Below are positions 32,722 through 43,607 of a DNA stretch of 64,000 bases, one piece after another. The stretch's first letter is position 1. Each line of letters starts with the position of its first letter. A program made the translations under genes and the position numbers. Below the pieces are notes generated by a model. It did not search any database, was not told the DNA's origin, and saw only the letters and a list, made by a program, of their open reading frames with translations. The stretch comes from Chenopodium formosanum (taxonomy: Eukaryota > Streptophyta > Magnoliopsida > Caryophyllales > Amaranthaceae): positions 32,815,501-32,879,500 of the forward strand of contig CM044865.1 in NCBI GenBank assembly GCA_024500155.1, read 5' to 3'.

Positions 32722-35700
32722 ACAAAAGATTGCTGGTGTATTACGTATGTTTCGTTTTACTCATTTGTTATTATTCTTGTCTTATGAGTTACATGGTTTT
32801 AAACCTATTACATATTAATGCATGTCAATGAATTGTGCAGAGAGGATTTATAGTGCCGGAAAAACGTAGAAATTATGTATTATGGAGAGCTTCAATCCGG
32901 TGGAGAGCTTTCAAGGCCAGATTAAGAAAGGATTGGATGTACGACACCAAGGGAGTAAATCCAAATGTGATTATAAAGAAGCCACCTTCGATATATCCAT
33001 TTATAACACAAGCTGATTGGACCAATTCATTGAAACATATACTGATGATGCGTTTAAGGTAATCTTTGAATTATAGCCCATAACTAATCATAGTTATGAA
33101 AAAACCTTTGAAAACTGGGAATTAATTGTTTGTACATTATTATATTGAAAGGAACTAAGTGACAAGAATCCAGAGAGGGCGAAAATGAATACTTCAAGAT
33201 ATCGAGGAGGTCGAAAAGGGTACTTGTATTATGAACAAGAGATTGTAAGTTTAGAAATTGTCATGTCAGATTTTTTGTTGAGTTTTTTTTTTAAGGAATA
33301 ACAGTAAATAATCAATTAAAGGATGAATTTTAGTTGTTAAATGGCGTTGTGTTATATGTATTGTGAGGTTGCTGAAATGAAATGATTATGTCAGAATTTT
33401 TGTTGAACTTTTTTAGGAATAACAGTAAATAATCAATTAAGGGATGACTTTTAGTTGTTAAATGGCATTGTGTTATTTGTATTGTCAGGCTGCTGAACTT
33501 TAGAAACAAGGAGTGCAAGTTAGAGACGTGCCTCGACATTTGGTTTGGATAAGAGCTCATTCCAGACAAAAAGATGGTGCAATGACCTTTGACAATCCTG
33601 CTGATTTTGAAATAGCTCAAACAATTGTGAGTTTGTTTCTACTTTTGAATCAAATAAATTATTTGGCTATATTAGAGTACACTAACTTAATTAGGTTGTT
33701 TATTATTGATGTTAGAAAGCATTGGAGGCTCAACAAATCCAAGGAGAAATTGAGGCCACTGGCCGGAATGATATCCTAGCGAGAGCATTAAAGAATCCTG
33801 AACATGGTGGTTGTGTTAGGGGCGTTCGGTCGGGTGTTACAAATAAGCTGTACTTTGGCTACAACAAACCAATACCACAAATTCAATTGCAATCAAATCT
33901 CAAGTGTCTCAAATAAAAATTAGAAAATGTGGTTAACACACAAAATTTGTTGTTGTCTTACTTAATGTCAAGTGGTCAGGTTAACGCGGAGCAATTGAAA
34001 GAACTTGGTGATTCAAATGGAAACCAAGTTGACCATCAGTTAGCTGGTATCCAAGCTGGTGGATCAGGTGGCCAAGGTTTAGATGGCCTTGGCTTGGGTC
34101 GTGACAGTTGGCTTCAAGGTCTTAGCTTCCAACTTGCCTCAGAGCAAAACAAAGTTACCCATCAGTTAACAAGTGTCCAAGAGGGTGGTTCTGGTGGTGA
34201 AGAGTTAGATGATCATTTAAATCTCTTTGGCTCCAAAGGTGACCAAGGGGTTCGAGGTTTCAACTTCCAAGAGTAGAATTTTCAAGCATGTGAGGTTCAA
34301 CCCGAGCCATACCATGTTGCGTGGCCTGAGGAGGAATATGTACTAGAAAATCAGAATTTGGAAACGTATGTACTCAATAATGAACAAGACATTACTGGCC
34401 AACCATTTCCAAAGGTAACATTATTTCATAATACTTATATGTTTGATGTAAGTACATATATCCTAGATTCTTTTGATGGTGTTAAATTATAGACTACTAT
34501 ATCTTATCAATCCACAAAAAGTTTATTAATACCATAATTCATATTTAGGGAGTTGATAGTCTTTGTTCCTTTGCAATTAAGAATGACAAAGGGGTCGATA
34601 TAGTTGCTATTGGAGAAGTGTATGTTGGGATGGAAGGAGAAGTTGTCAAGCATCATTTCAAGCCCGTCCCAAGTGGTCATTATCGAGTTTGTGTTAAAGA
34701 AGAAATCAACCCAAATGCACCTTTGCCATGTCCTGAAGGGGAGATAAGATTCATTTGTCAAAATTTAAATTATTATTTAATATGACCTTCTCACTTGGTT
34801 TTTCCTATAAAGAAGGTAAAATTCAGTTTTAAATTATAATTATCTGTCACATTATATACCTGTTAATTTCTTTTGGCTGATTTTTTCCCCTGCGATTATA
34901 TGACAAGGCTAATAAGCAAGTCACTAAAGAAATTGCTGCACCATCTCCACACTCGCCATCATCACAATCATCATACACTCGAAAGTGCACAATAACTCAT
35001 GCTGATAAGTTGAAGTTGACTTCTAATTTGGTTCGAGTATTTTAGGATGTGGCTATTGCAATGAAAACAAGTGGTAAAACAAAATCTTTTACAGTTTTTG
35101 CTAGAGTGTTTCAAAATGAGCAATGTGTTACCCTTGATTATGAAGACATGCTTGACTGGTGCTTCCAAAGAGAGATAAAATTGTCACACATGTCAATTTT
35201 AATGATGTAAGTGTTGTATCCTTTTCCATTTCAGGGTTAAATTTATAACGCTTTTTGTATAATGAGCTAATAAATTTAATTAAATATTTGATATGCAAGG
35301 TATATGAGTGAGATTGTTCATACAGAAAGTATCTCAGGGTTGTATGAATTTTGTGATTGCAACTATCTATCCCCGTATGCTCCAACTGTGGAAAAAGATG
35401 ATGATCGATGTGACTGTCTAGCTAGGCTATTTTCATGTAATGATGCCAAAAACAAAAATCAGCTCTTCTTTGCCCCGTATTATGAAGAGTAAGTGCATAT
35501 GAGTCTATCACATTTTTTTTTTTATCAGTTTTATTTCTAATTCCTTTTAAACATTCATTATTGTATTTGAATTCTATTGTTTTAATCAATATAGTAGACA
35601 TTGGATGTTGGTTGTTATTTGTCCATGGGTTGGTTTGGTGCATTGGCTAGATCCCGCGGGAGTAAAAGATGAACCTCCCAAATTTGCTCAAACAATAATC

Positions 35701-36182
35701 AACAAGTATGTGCTCGATTACTTATTTTGTTACATGTTAACTTCTTTTTATGAAAGTATTTCAATACTATTACTCTAATATTTTGATAATTACGTAGGGC
35801 AATGATCAATTTTAGCGCGGAACATCGAAAGGATATCAGAATAATAAAGAAGAAACCTTACATAAAATGGATAAGCACAGAGGTATTTGTATCTTTAATT
35901 TAATTTTGCAATGCTTAGTACATAATATATGTTAATACATTATATATAACTAGGAGTTTGATTTAACCCTCCCCCTTTTTTTTTTTGGCTTGTATTAGTG
36001 TCCTCGTCAAGCTACAGGCTCTAGTGATAGTGGATATTATGTTTGTCGCTACATAATTGAGACAATTGAATCTAGGCAAATGATCATCCCCGACAAGGTA
36101 CGACATTTAGTTTTAATGTATTTTGAGTAGCTGATGCACACATCTGACTATATTCTCTAAAATTTGTAGTTTTTGAATAATT

Positions 36183-36770
36183 ATGCTATCTAAAATTACT
36201 GTTCGGCCCTACAATGGTGGGTCAATTAATTATTTGGCTTTATACTCAGCTTCAGGGGGGAAAGTATGGGTTTTTGGGGTGAAATTGATTGGGGATGGGA
36301 GGAGTTTGAGGTTTGTGAAGTGTGCTGTGATTGATTATAGGTTTCCAATTTTGTCGATTTGCCTTTCGTTTGGGTTTTTGATCTTGGGGGAGATGAGAGG
36401 GGTTCGGGTTTTTCCATTGCGTGTATTGGTGAAAGGGAGGGTTGGGAGTAAAAGGAGATGAACAGTATCGAGAGGGAAGGGTGAGAATTCGAAAGTCGAG
36501 GAGCGGCAGCAGGTTCAATGTATTAGTGGCAGTAGATGTATTACATTGCTGCCTGATAGAATGTTCAGACTTTAGCACGCTGCAGTTTGCTCCAAGTACT
36601 GACCGTTTAGCAGCAGCAACAGGTTCAGACTTTTTAAAAGGGTCTTGTTTTGTGTTCTATTTATTTTTTGTTTCATCGTTCACTTTCAATCCCTTTTTGC
36701 CTACCTCTGCTGCATTACATTGCTGCCTGATAGAATGTTATTTTACTAGTAAGTGAGAGAAAGCGCATTC
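36183..36770 (+). pseudogene. Possible captured host-gene fragment in a CACTA intron
   Basis: A 92-residue frame (36183-36461) reads through motifs such as YNGGSINYLALYSASGGKVW, FVKCAVIDYRFPI and GEMRGVRVFPLRVLVKGR. Its codon composition (G-rich, about half GC) is unlike the surrounding intron. It has the look of a conserved plant protein, but I cannot name it. The following 36462-36770 contains a short repeat pair (GTATTAGTGGCAGTAGATG at 36518 and 36966; TGCTGCCTGATAGAATGTT at 36546 and 36719). It lies within the large intron before the last protease exon. Confidence 0.45.
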
Positions 36771-37707
36771 CATTCCCGTAAGGGTTCTCCCTTATCTTTC
36801 TTCTTCCCTAGGCCCCAGAACTCGCACTTTAGCAGCAGCAAATAGTTGTGTTGCATCATTAAGCACTAATCCTCTGTTTTTTTTTTTTTTGGTTTTTTCA
36901 AAGGGATTTTCTCATAAGTGGGAGTGGGACATCCATTTTTTGGCTTCATTTTCGTAGCTTTAATGTATTAGTGGCAGTAGATGTGCACTTTAAATCAATA
37001 AAGATATTGATTTTATCAGTGTCAATAGATGTTAGAAGTTTTCCAGACATATGCCATGGAAATTCCGGAATTGCAGGCTATTTAGTTATGATGTGCTGCT
37101 CATCTTTAGCCCTGCTTATCTTTTTAACTTTATCTTATTTTCAGCTCTAGTTTATGTTCTTATCTGTTGTACTGGGAAAAACTCGGATGATTTGGAGTGG
37201 TTTATATTGCCCTCTTATTATTATCATTTTGTTCCTGATGATTTCGATCACCAGATTTACCATCATATAATATAATGGTTTTCCCTTTTGTGTTAAAAAA
37301 ACAAGTAGATATATTTAGCTAATTGCTTATTATTTTAACTAGTAGAGTTTGGTTATATTGAATAAAAGAACTTGTGTCTTAATGCTAAGCTAGTTAACAC
37401 GAATAGTAGTGCTAAAGGGAATTCAATTATAACTGTAATGATATTGATGGTACATAAAGAGATCAAATTGTTATTATTATTTGAAATTTGTTACTTCTTT
37501 GTATTCCGAATCTTTGTTGTTGCTATCATGACTTCATGAGATATTGTGTAAAGGCTTGCATGATCTGTTACTCTTGCTTGTTTGGTTGTGCCTTGTTGGC
37601 AACTTCTGATGACTGAGGCTTATTTGTTATCCATGCCCCACAATGACACTCTATTTTGAACTAATATATTATTAACTAATATGTATGTATTTTACATTGT
37701 TTTGTAG
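36771..37707. other. Remainder of large CACTA intron
   Basis: No coding sequence is recognised. It contains a T run (36878-36890), two short direct repeats shared with the preceding segment, and ordinary AT-rich intronic sequence up to the acceptor TTTTGTAG before TATTTTAAGCAAGTTCC at 37708. Confidence 0.5.
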
Positions 37708-37832
37708 TATTTTAAGCAAGTTCCTCATACATATTCTCAACAAATGATTGACGAGCTTAGGGAAAGGTGGATTTCATATGTTATCGGATAACATCAACCA
37801 AATGACGACGACGATGATTTATGTGAATTGTA

Positions 37833-38285
37833 GATCAATATGGTATTGGTATATTTTGGGGCATCAATTTTTTTTTTAAATCAACATTAACAAGAAAGGT
37901 TTTTGATATTTAACTCACGTATTTGTTTTTATAGAACAAATTTTGTATGAATGATTCAATTTAATTGTGGTTGGATGTTTTAAATTATATATATGAAGTA
38001 TATTTTGATGGCTTTCATCGTATCTGGAAATATTTTTGTTAATTTTATTATACAGAAAGCTATATTTCATGTACAAGATCTTGGATTTTTTTTTACATAG
38101 GAAATGTGAAGATTTTCTTACAGGATATATAAATTTACAAGATATTAAATAGGAATACAGGTCTAAAATGAAATACAAAAATAATTCAGATATTAAAATA
38201 CAGGAATAATACGGTATAAAATAAGTAGAGGGGTAATTCAAATAATTAAATACATATGGCCGGATTTTTTTTTTTTAAAAAAAAA
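37833..38285. other. CACTA 3' untranslated region
   Basis: The stretch between the protease stop and the right subterminal repeats is AT-rich and holds no conserved frame. It probably includes the 3' UTR and polyadenylation region of the second gene. Confidence 0.45.
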
Positions 38286-38562
38286 ACATTAGAGAACAGT
38301 TATCTAACTTAACCTTTCTCTATTGTAATGCAATATAGAACGGTTAAGTGGCCTAAATCGTTGTGTATTCCTTCCTTAGTGTACAAATTTAAGAAGGGAA
38401 AGGAGAACGGTTGTGACTAACAACCGTTCTCTTTTTGTTATTATATAAAACGCCTATACAACCCGTTCTCTATACTTTATACATCGCTTAGCAGAAGAAC
38501 GCCCCTAAGGCGATCTATAAAGCCTATTATAACAGTTCTCTAAGGCCTTTTTTGTAGTAGTG
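38286..38562 (+). repeat. CACTA right terminus with subterminal repeats
   Basis: The motif appears as GAGAACAGTT (38292), AGAACGGTT (38337), GAGAACGGTTGTGAC-TAACAACCGTTCTC (a long inverted pair at 38403-38431) and AACAGTTCTC near 38531. The terminus ends GTAGTAGTG at 38562, and TAT follows at 38563-38565. Confidence 0.8.
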
Positions 38563-39480
38563 TATGATTGTTGTTTTCTCCATGTCTTCTTCTGCCATGA
38601 GAATTTGATTGTATCCTGCGTATCCATCCATAAACAAGATAAGTATATGATTTGATGTATTATCTACCAAAATATCGATGTGTGGTAAAGGGAAGTTGTC
38701 CTTTGGACTTGCCTTATTTAAGTCTCGATAGCCGACACACATTCTAACCCTTCCATCTTTCTTTGGAACTAGGACGACGTTCGCTACCCATTCGGGGTAT
38801 TTGGATACCGTGATAAAACCCGCGGTTATTTGTTTTTGAACTTCTTCTTTTATTTTAAGAGCTACGTCAGGTTTCATTCGACGCAACTTTTGTTTTACAG
38901 GTTTCATTCCTGGAATTAGTGGTATAGTTTGTTAAGCGATTTCTCTATTAATACCTGGCATATCTTCACATGACCAAGCAAATACATCAATAAATTCTTT
39001 GAGTAGATTAATTAAATTGGTTCTTTCATGTACATTAAGTGTTAATCCGATTTTAACTTCTATTTTAATGGTTGAAACATCTGAGATATCAACTATCTCA
39101 GTTTCCTCAATTATCGGTGTTTTCTTTTTCAAGTGTTTCCATTGCTTTAATAATTTCTTTGTCATTTTCATTGTTAGTTAAGCAATGATCATCATCATTG
39201 GAAAGAAAAAAATGAGGAGTAAGCAGAAGAAGACATATTATTGAATTCTGAAATCATTAAATCAAAAAGGGAAATGTCCTCAGGGACTTGATTGCTAACT
39301 ATCCTAAGAGTAGAAATAGAAGAAGAAGGGGGTGCTACAACTAAAGGCTTAGAAGGCTCTACGGGAAAAGACTCTAACTCTAACTCTGAGTCGGATGACA
39401 CTTCAAACATCAGTCCTTGCCCTGTTGTTATAGAGATTTTCCTTCCGCTTGGAGTAGTCAGCTTAACGGTCTTACGCTAC
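38563..39480 (-). pseudogene. RT N-terminal half and protease/RT linker of element A
   Basis: This is the sequence between the two insertions. On - it reads from the protease tail (TPSGRKISITTGQG) through LFDLMISEFNN, the linker with INLLKEFIDVFAWSCEDMPG, then the RT fingers (MKPVKQKLRRMKPDVALKIKEEV, ...GRVRMCVGYRDLNKASPKDNFPLPHID) to HILILFMDGYAGYNQI. Stops occur near 39195 and 38931. RT copies genomic RNA into DNA; the first Asp of the active site is in LFMDG. The frame then runs into the CACTA end. Confidence 0.85.
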
Positions 39481-41467
39481 TGTAGGGAATAATTTCAAGC
39501 GTTAACCCCTAGCTTAAACCCCACTGTGATCATACACTAAAGTACGGTGGCGTCCAAAAAGGAAGAAGATAGAGCAAAAGAGTCGCCAACAAGTTTTAGG
39601 AACTTGTAAACCATTCACAGGGTGAAGGTTACACCCCTTAACGATCCAAGAGATCGTCAACTCCATAAGGTCCTTAACCAAATAAGGGTTCGGGGATGAA
39701 GGTACAAATCCAACCTAAAAGAGATTGAACCTGCCCTAATAATATGCCTCTACTTTATTCTGATCGTATTCATGTGTGCTTTCTAATTAACATGCAATCA
39801 ATAGGATTAACCCTAAATCTGTTTATCTATGTTGGTTGAATATTAATGCACAAATAAACTATTATTGGCGATCACTTGAAATTATAATCATATTAACCCT
39901 AAACAAGATTATTAAATATCTTATTAAGCATGATTACAAGTACCAATTCCCTTTAAACATGCATAAAAGGTGTGATCAAGCAATAACAATAAATAATATC
40001 AAGCAACATAAATAAAATAATAAATATCATGACAATAAAATTATAATCATAAAAATAATCATCATAATAATAATCATCATAAATAAAATAATAATCATCA
40101 AAATAATAATAATAATATTCATAATCATCACAAATTATAATCATTATAATCATAATCATGTTCATGTTAATATTAAAGCATGATGAAAATAGCAAGATCC
40201 TAGGCATGATACTAACAAGATTAATAACAAACGCTAGCATGTCACTAAGCAATAAAAATCAAGTCTTTAACCCTAACATGATACTAATAATCATAAATAT
40301 TAGGAAGAAAATAAAAGGCATCATAACAATCATATTTGATATTAAAATTACCCTAGACATGATACTAGGAATATCATAATAACAATCTAAACTTGATTTC
40401 TACATCATAATATCAATAAAAACCATTAAAGTACTCACTTTGACGCCTCGTACCTCTTTCTAATAACAAAATACACACGTTAGTAGCTTCAAGGAAAATA
40501 ATAAACAAACAATTAAATTAAATAATTGAAAGAGAGATTTGGGACCAAATCCTCGGAAACTAAAACCTTTCACGTCTAGGGCGAAGGCAACTTCGAATAT
40601 GGCTAGGTGTTTCTAGATCTTGTGAATGCGGAATTTTGTATGTAAAAGCAAGTTTAGAAAAGAGAGAAAGAGAAAGATAATTAAAGAGAATGAAAATTGA
40701 AGATTGCGAATGAAAACTGATTGTAGGTGAATGAAAACGGAGTTTTTACGTCGTTATTTATAGAGAAAATCAACCAAAAACATAAAATTAACAAAACAGA
40801 GCATTGGCGCACGTGAAACAAAGTTGGTGCCAGCACCAGCTAATTGGCGCCTGGAGCTAGGCCTTGCGCCTCCAATACCTGGCGTCAGGTGCTAGTCCTC
40901 TTTTTGACGCGTTTTTGAAAATCAGATAAGTGTTGCCGTACAAAAGGATAAATCGTATATTTTTCTCAAAAATGCTATTTGATTTTAATTAAAACTCTGA
41001 AAAGTCAACAAAAGTCAATTTATCAATGTTAATTGAATTAGGAATGAAAAGAACCTTCTAGAAGAATCTAGAAGACTAATACCATTCCTAATTGCATTAG
41101 GAATGATAAATCATATTAGGCCCTCCCCTAAATCACTGGGCCGCACATAAGGCTCAAACCGGGCCCAGTTTGGTAAATTAGCCATAACTTGCTCAATATT
41201 CATCGGAATTGGGCTTATAATATATCGTTGGAAAGCTCTTTTCAAACCCTATCCAATTACACTACTATTGGACCCATATCATGGACCAACCAAACAGTAT
41301 TGGCTGTTTTCTTAAAATAAGTTTTCAAAAACAGAGAGAAGAGAAAATAAATTAAAACTATCCGCAACACTAATCTTTCCACACTTTCGCTTCAATCGAT
41401 TATGATTCGACGTGAAAGGTACTCATCACTGGGTTTGGTTTTGGGGAGACACAAATGGGTGTCTACA
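39481..41467 (-). repeat. 3' LTR of element B (1987 bp)
   Basis: TG...CA termini and full-length alignment to the 5' LTR at 53575. A TATA box on - is at 40755-40762, with the GGCGCC-type cluster at 40804-40915 (TTGGCGCCTGGAGC, CCTGGCGTCAGGTGC). A strongly AT-rich stretch with ATAATAATCATCAT repeats lies at 40010-40170. Confidence 0.95.
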
Positions 41468-42479
41468 GAAGCCCCCACTTTGACTGAGTTTGGAGAAACG
41501 CAAGTTTCGAAAACGAAAGTCAAAGTAGCGATAGGGACGGAGAATGATTCAAAACGTTTTGCGATCCTAAATCACTCTTGTAACGCCGATACCTGCAAAC
41601 TAGCGTTAGTTAAATAGATAAAAGAGTTAAGAAACGCGTATCTTGCACCGTCGAGCACACGCCTCTGAAAGTAACCTTGCTGTTGTATCCTTATTTTGAT
41701 GACCTCCTGCAAGCTAGAGAACGCCATCCCGCTTGAAAACCGTTACGCCTGTAACTGCTTCTAATTCGGAAGACTGCTTCGCCTGAAACGATCCTCCTCC
41801 GCTTTGATAATATTCCACGTCTAAGGGAACACCATCGAAGATTATTTTGTCTCGAAACAATCCTCATCCGCATTGATAATATTCCGCGTCCAAGGGAATA
41901 CTATCGAAGATTGCTTCTCTTGAAACAATCCCCATCCGCATTGATAATATTCCGCGTCCAAGGGAATACTATCGAAGATTGCTTCTCTTGAAACAATCCT
42001 CATTCGCATTGATAATATTCCATGTCCAAGGGAATACTATCGAAGATTATTTCTCTTGAAACAATCTTCAGTTGTTTTGTGACAACTCTCCACAAGCTAG
42101 GGAATGCCGTTGAAGATATCCTCACTTGAATTTATCCTCATTTGATGCGATAATTTTCCAAAGGAAGTTACCGAAGACCTCCACTTATCGATCTTTAAAA
42201 GTTCGCCTTAACTTTGCTTCCGCTATGGATGTACGTCGGCGCTTCCGTTGCTTTGAACCTGTATGTCAGTGCCCTCTTTGCTTTTGAACCTGTATGTCGG
42301 TGCCTTTTTCTGCTTTTGAACCTGTATGTCGGTGCCTTTTGTCAATGAGCCTATGCTTAGGCGCTTTAAGCTAAGTGAGACGATCTTTCATCAGGTCGAT
42401 CACTTTATGCAATCAAGCCGATTACTAAAAATCATGTCAAATTACTTAGAGGGGCAAACTGGCGTACCAAGGAACCCTC
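41468..42479. repeat. 3' variable region of element B: polypurine tract, 68-bp and ~33-bp arrays
   Basis: Next to the LTR is GAAGCCCCCACTTTGAC, the inverted polypurine tract. Four units of 68-69 bp start at 41806, 41875, 41943 and 42011 with GATAATATTCC and contain GGGAA(C/T)AC(C/T)ATCGAAGATT. At 42225-42350 are three to four ~33-bp units with GAACCTGTATGTCGGTGCC. The 68-bp units are much more alike than in A or C, which points to recent amplification. No gene is seen. Confidence 0.8.
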
Positions 42480-42960
42480 AGTATATTGCAAAGAGGTAGA
42501 ACAACCCCAGCGAATGGCTGAGTGTTCTGAGTGTTCTGCGAGGTTGTTGAGCATAAGGGGAAGCTGGTCCCCTTTGGTGATCTTGCACAATCCCTGGGTG
42601 ATGCTATGCAGAGGAGCTACTTCCGTTGTTAGCTCTAGTTCCTGTACCAGCTAAGGATGTGGCGGTACGATTTTTAAGCTCTTATCTCGTTAAGTAGCCC
42701 CCAAGTAATGCTTCACAGACTTGGTTTTGCTTTATCAGGACGATGCTGCTGAGTTCGTGCTATCTTGTATGTCTATCCACTATCAGGGGACATATAGGCC
42801 GATTGGGAAATGATTTCCTCGACCAAGCCTCAAAGAGCGGTCGATATCTCGCCACCAGACTGGAGTAAATTTATTTATTTGCAAATTTTGGTCCACATAT
42901 ATTATGCATGTTTAATGACTTATTTCTTTGTCAGCTCTCGCGTGAGGTGGTTTGTACCTG
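42480..42960 (+). pseudogene. Remnant of the PMD gene in element B
   Basis: Only scraps equivalent to exons 3-5 of the A and C PMD genes remain. The clearest is a short stretch reading DAAEFVLSCMSIHYQGTYRP (near 42740-42800), followed by CGCCACCAGACTGGAGTAAAT, the donor region of exon 4 (A: GACTCGAGTGAGT). Exons 1-2, the promoter and the last exon are missing. A likely deletion boundary lies near 42480, where the shared 'GGGGCAAACTGGCGTACCAAGGAACCC' phrase (given in pieces of the A flank at 14885) ends. Confidence 0.6.
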
Positions 42961-43373
42961 TGCTTTTTATTATTTGACTTTGTATAGAACTTTGCTTTAG
43001 ACTCACTATTTTTAGACATATTTTGTACATACATACTATTATAAGTGCATGTTTGTGTGTGCAAGAAAAAGTGTGACAAGTAATTTTGCGCAAAAATTCC
43101 GTCATTGTTATTATTGATGGAGGGTATCCGACTCTCCCCCAAAAGAAAAAATGAAAAAAAGGAAAAATCAAATAGAATGCTTGTGTTTATAACAAACTTT
43201 GTAAAATAATCTAAATAAAATCCAAAAAGGAATAATATAATTAATATAATAGTTATACTAATTAAAAAGTAATAAAAAGATGTTTAGAAAAGATAATCGG
43301 GGCCGTAAAGTCATTAGTCGACTCGAATTTAGGATAAAAACGCAATTTAAGAAAGCGCGGTTGACGTGGGAGG
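42961..43373. other. Spacer upstream of the DUF7745-like promoter (element B)
   Basis: No gene is seen. It holds the conserved box TGGAGGGTATCCGACTCTCC followed by CCAAAAGAAAA at 43118-43160, about 240 bp before the GCGC cluster, and AT-rich DNA thereafter. Confidence 0.5.
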
Positions 43374-43535
43374 TTGGCGCCAGCTGGCGCCACGCAATTG
43401 TGTGTAGCGCCAGGCGCTACACTTGGCGTGTGGCGCCAATTGTGGAGTCTGACGCCAATTGTGGAGTCTGACGCCAATTGGCGCTGTCTCCGTATTTCAT
43501 CCTGATTAAAACTGCTCGTAATTTGTGTATAAATA
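43374..43535 (+). promoter_or_regulatory. Promoter of DUF7745-like gene, element B
   Basis: The cluster (43374-43487) contains TTGGCGCCAGCTGGCGCCAC, TAGCGCCAGGCGCTAC, TGTGGCGCCAATTG, two further GACGCCAATTG units spaced 21 bp apart, and TTGGCGCTG. TATAAATA is at 43528-43535, 41 bp downstream, and the ATG at 43608 lies 73 bp beyond it. The sites here are almost all of the GGCGCC form, unlike A and C. Confidence 0.65.
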
Positions 43536-43607
43536 GCCCCCTGCCCAGCCAATTCTTTTCATAATTCTAGCGAATAAAATAATTCTTGGCCTTAGAAAAA
43601 TAATATC

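Larger units (their letters stand above)
28741..33916 (+). pseudogene. TNPA-like region (Transposase_24 / Ptta-En-Spm type) of CACTA second gene
   Basis: The first exon starts MSKKRKQASANEASETGEAE after TTTGCAG, and ends DLFEFIT at a GTAAGC donor (29041). Later exons are 32841-33059 (RGFIVPEKRRNYVLWRASI..., with one base missing near 33025), 33152-33243 (ELSDKNPERAKMNTSRYRGG), 33489-33628 and 33718-33916, each flanked by plausible GT/AG. The ELSDKN.ERAKMN motif is typical of plant En/Spm TNPA-like proteins, which bind the subterminal repeats. A TAG occurs near 33500. The stretch 29041-32840 is intronic, holding a poly-T run, a tandem duplication and a nested CACTA-like insertion; a missing exon may lie near 29130-29280. 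Confidence 0.7.
33917..37832 (+). pseudogene. DUF8039-like region and Ulp1-like (C48) cysteine protease of CACTA second gene
   Basis: A Gln/Gly-rich region (33929-34270) precedes a DUF8039-like exon at 34549-34780 (LCSFAIKNDKGVDIVAIGEV). Protease exons follow at about 35045-35206, 35300-35489, 35595-35705, 35798-35882, 36001-36098 and 37708-37832, each bounded by GT/AG-type sites. The C48 catalytic set is visible: His in SRHWMLVV (35599-35601), Asp in HWLDP (35650-35652), Gln in CPRQATG (36008-36010) and Cys in DSGYYVCRY (36044-36046). The frame ends MIDELRERWISYVIG at TAA. Ulp1-like enzymes cleave SUMO or related modifiers; similar domains are known in plant transposons. One TAG at 35042 and the upstream defects make the whole gene doubtful, but the protease exons look undamaged. 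Confidence 0.72.
23382..38562 (+). mobile_element. CACTA (En/Spm-type) DNA transposon inserted in the RT gene of element A
   Basis: The left end is CACTACACCAAAAACTAG and the right end reads TTTTTTGTAGTAGTG, so both termini start CACTAC from outside inwards. Both are flanked by TAT, the 3-bp duplication typical of the superfamily. Removing the element restores the RT sequence by comparison with B (CATGGTGTTAT/TATGATTGTTG). Subterminal regions at both ends carry direct and inverted AGAACGGTT motifs. Inside are a TNPD-type transposase pseudogene and a long multi-exon gene joining a TNPA-like region, a DUF8039-like region and a Ulp1-like protease. Length is about 15.2 kb including a nested 1.56 kb insertion. 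Confidence 0.93.

Noticed and set aside
36183..36461. An independent host gene in the CACTA intron
   Set aside because: Only a fragment is visible, without a full-length frame or its own promoter. It is kept as a possible captured fragment instead.
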